Positions 62,714 to 64,000 of a stretch of DNA of 64,000 nucleotides are shown here, piece by piece. Location: assembly GCA_014238415.1 (NCBI GenBank), contig JABABA010000001.1:186001-250000 (forward strand). The letters are read 5' to 3'. Made by a program: the position numbers and the translations under genes. The notes under the pieces were generated by a model, which worked only from the letters and a program-made list of their open reading frames with translations, was not told the origin of the DNA and did not search any database. The number at the start of each line of letters is the position of its first letter. Position 1 is the stretch's first letter. This DNA comes from Planctomycetota bacterium. GTDB lineage: Bacteria > Planctomycetota > UBA1135 > GCA-002686595.

Positions 62714-63544
62714 TCACCAACCCGCGGCGTAGGGATCGGACTCGGGCCACCCCAAACAAAGGCCCCAACCTGCCAGGGCCAAAGCGAGAAGCAAGCGAAG
62801 GAGAAGCGCAGCCCTGTTGTAGGGCACGGGAGCACAAAGGACTCCAAGAGCTCCCGCCATGCACAGGCCAGAAGAAGCGGGGGTCGATGCATACAGCACC
62901 CCATTGAGCAGCAGCCCCCCTGCCCCAAGGGTCACCGGCCAGGCAAGCGCTGCAAGGGCCACGGAATCTCTGGCGCGGAGACACACCACTGCACTGGAGC
63001 CCAGGGCAATTCCCAGGCAACCGAGGAGGAGCGCACTTGCTCCGCTGGACTGAGCCACCACAAGGGCGCCGATTACCAGCAGACCGAGCAGGCCAACGGG
63101 TAGCCACCAGCCCTGCTCTTCTTTGGACAGACAACGATCAAGTGCAAACCCAAGCACAAGGAAGATGACCGCGGCGCCTCCCAACCGGAGCATTGGCTGG
63201 GAGCCCAGCCAGTGCCTGTCGTGGTAGGGCTCGAGCCCATACCAAAGCCAGAGGCCCAGACCTGCCAACGCCAAGCCCAGGCCAAGCCCCCGACGCGGAA
63301 GGATTCGCACGAACGCGGTCAAGGGCAGGCAGTAGACCAGAATTCCAAGCGCATCGATCGGCGGCCAGGGAGGAGCCTGCCCGTTCAGTCCGTGGTAGCC
63401 GGCCAGGAGGGCAAGGGGAAGTGTCAGGCCAATCGCCAGAACACGGGGCAAAAGTGCTCGACCACGGCCCGGGGGGGACACCTCCCCCAAGAGCAGGACC
63501 AGACTCGCAGCCACAAGGCCAGAAAAGAGCGTGCTGAGTTCCAA
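62714..63544 (-). CDS. Multi-pass membrane protein of unknown function
   Basis: The protein of 276 aa has about eight hydrophobic segments separated by short loops (LFSGLVAASLVLLLG, LAIGLTLPLALLAGYHG, LGILVYCLPLTAFVRIL, GLGLGLALAGLGLWLWYG, VIFLVLGFALDRCL, WWLPVGLLGLLVIGALVV, GCLGIALGSSAVVCL, LALALAGWGLCLGW). It is leucine/glycine-rich with no conserved charged motif. Its stop (TAG region) abuts the SPFH gene, and its start lies 10 bp after the YceI stop in the same direction, suggesting coupling with YceI. Function not recognised. Confidence 0.62.
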   Translation of the reverse strand: MELSTLFSGLVAASLVLLLGEVSPPGRGRALLPRVLAIGLTLPLALLAGYHGLNGQAPPWPPIDALGILVYCLPLTAFVRILPRRGLGLGLALAGLGLWLWYGLEPYHDRHWLGSQPMLRLGGAAVIFLVLGFALDRCLSKEEQGWWLPVGLLGLLVIGALVVAQSSGASALLLGCLGIALGSSAVVCLRARDSVALAALAWPVTLGAGGLLLNGVLYASTPASSGLCMAGALGVLCAPVPYNRAALLLRLLLALALAGWGLCLGWPESDPYAAGW

Positions 63545-63554
63545 GGGAGCGCGC

Positions 63555-64000
63555 CTACTTGAGCATGCCCTCGATGGCGATGATCACTTCAACCTCATCC
63601 CCCACGGCACTATCGGGATAGGTCGTAATGCCAAAGTCGCGCCGATTGAAGCGAAAGCTCCCTTCGAAACCAATACGCTCCCCAAAACGCTCTCCCCGAT
63701 CTCCTTGTCCCAGGATCTTGGACACGATTTCGACCTCCTTTTCAACCCCGTGCAGATTGAACATGCCCACGATCTTGAGTTCGCCATCCTTGCCCGCACT
63801 GACCTTTGTGGATCGAAAGCCTGCATCGGGAAACTGGGCCACATTAAGGAAGTCGGCCCCTTTGACATGCCGGTCCCGCCCGGCGCTACCTGTGTCCAAG
63901 GAAGACGGGTCGATCGCCATCTGCACGCTGCAGCTCGCAGGATCCGAGCCGTAGGCCAGACTGCCTTCAAAACTCAAGAAGCGGCCCCAGCACCAGGAAA
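63555..64000 (-). CDS. YceI-family protein (N-terminus beyond window)
   Basis: The YceI lipocalin-like fold, which binds polyprenyl or similar lipids in the periplasm, is shown by FEGSLAYGSDPASCSVQMAIDPSSLDTGSAGRDRHVKGADFLNVAQFPDAGFRST, GELKIVGMFNLHGVEKEVEI and FEGSFRFNRRDFGITTYPDSAVGDEVEVIIAIEG. The reading frame is open beyond 63977 (SWCWGRFLSFEG), so the track start (TTG at 63977) is artificial; the true start, and probably a signal peptide, lie to the right of 64000. About 148 residues are visible of an expected 180-200. Confidence 0.9.
   Translation of the reverse strand, partial: SWCWGRFLSFEGSLAYGSDPASCSVQMAIDPSSLDTGSAGRDRHVKGADFLNVAQFPDAGFRSTKVSAGKDGELKIVGMFNLHGVEKEVEIVSKILGQGDRGERFGERIGFEGSFRFNRRDFGITTYPDSAVGDEVEVIIAIEGMLK

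Noticed and set aside
1-64000. Insertion sequences, prophage, integrase, toxin-antitoxin or CRISPR-Cas systems
   Set aside because: No transposase, integrase, capsid, Cas or toxin-like motifs were seen in any plausible frame, and no terminal inverted or direct repeats of note were found.

Overview
This window comes from a GC-rich, Gram-negative-type chromosome, most likely a planctomycete of the lineage around Saltatorellus/Rohdeia/Engelhardtia. That placement is an inference. It rests on a PVC-type heme protein with a single CxxCH, CRTAC1/ASPIC repeat proteins, Gfo/Idh/MocA oxidoreductases with Tat signals beside sulfatases, an ECF sigma factor next to a Ser/Thr kinase, and a recurrent C-terminal domain (PNPGGSQG...W.FQ.WYRD..P...SNFS.G..VTF) on secreted proteins. 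I see no insertion sequence, phage, CRISPR array, rRNA or replication origin. Coding density is high, and most of the long antisense ORFs in the track are GC-driven shadows.

Layout. 1-3.9 kb: an MsrA lipoprotein (cut by the left edge), a BatD-like membrane protein and a thioredoxin-fold/TPR secreted protein. 3.9-9.6 kb: tRNA-Asn, then two tandem paralogous secreted metzincin proteases. 9.6-18.2 kb: GlnRS, a sulfatase, two Gfo/Idh/MocA proteins, ApbE, a SUMF1-fold protein and a cytochrome b562-like protein. 18.2-28.6 kb: a PhoD-type phosphatase, a DMT transporter, a cyclophilin-parvulin lipoprotein, a second sulfatase, SlyX, a membrane-anchored HTH protein coupled to a barrel lipoprotein, and a CTD-bearing secreted protein. 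28.9-34 kb: a eukaryote-like protein arginine methyltransferase, a membrane protein, an M18 aminopeptidase, a SUI1/YciH factor and a GT-C-like membrane glycosyltransferase. 34.5-43.4 kb: a giant lipoprotein, DUF2270, a coiled-coil protein, the ECF/kinase pair and a rhodanese. 43.4-46.2 kb: a compact HAD, flippase and FkbM operon, probably for surface glycans. 46.4-57.2 kb: a CRTAC1-ASPIC-thioredoxin-TPR gene split by one in-frame TGA, a further CTD protein, a degenerate GGDEF protein, the PVC heme protein and DUF3810. 57.4-64 kb: a MamK-like actin with a basic coiled-coil neighbour and a small membrane protein, an orphan NodT-type outer-membrane factor, an SPFH/zinc-ribbon protein, a membrane protein and YceI (cut by the right edge).

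Three items stand out. (1) An in-frame TGA in the CRTAC1 gene is followed by a hairpin whose loop and spacing resemble a bacterial SECIS, so this may be a selenoprotein of a family not known to me as one. (2) A PRMT keeps all the diagnostic type I motifs of eukaryotic arginine methyltransferases. (3) A MamK-type filament-forming actin occurs with no magnetosome genes in view. All calls were made by reading the sequence; no database search was run.
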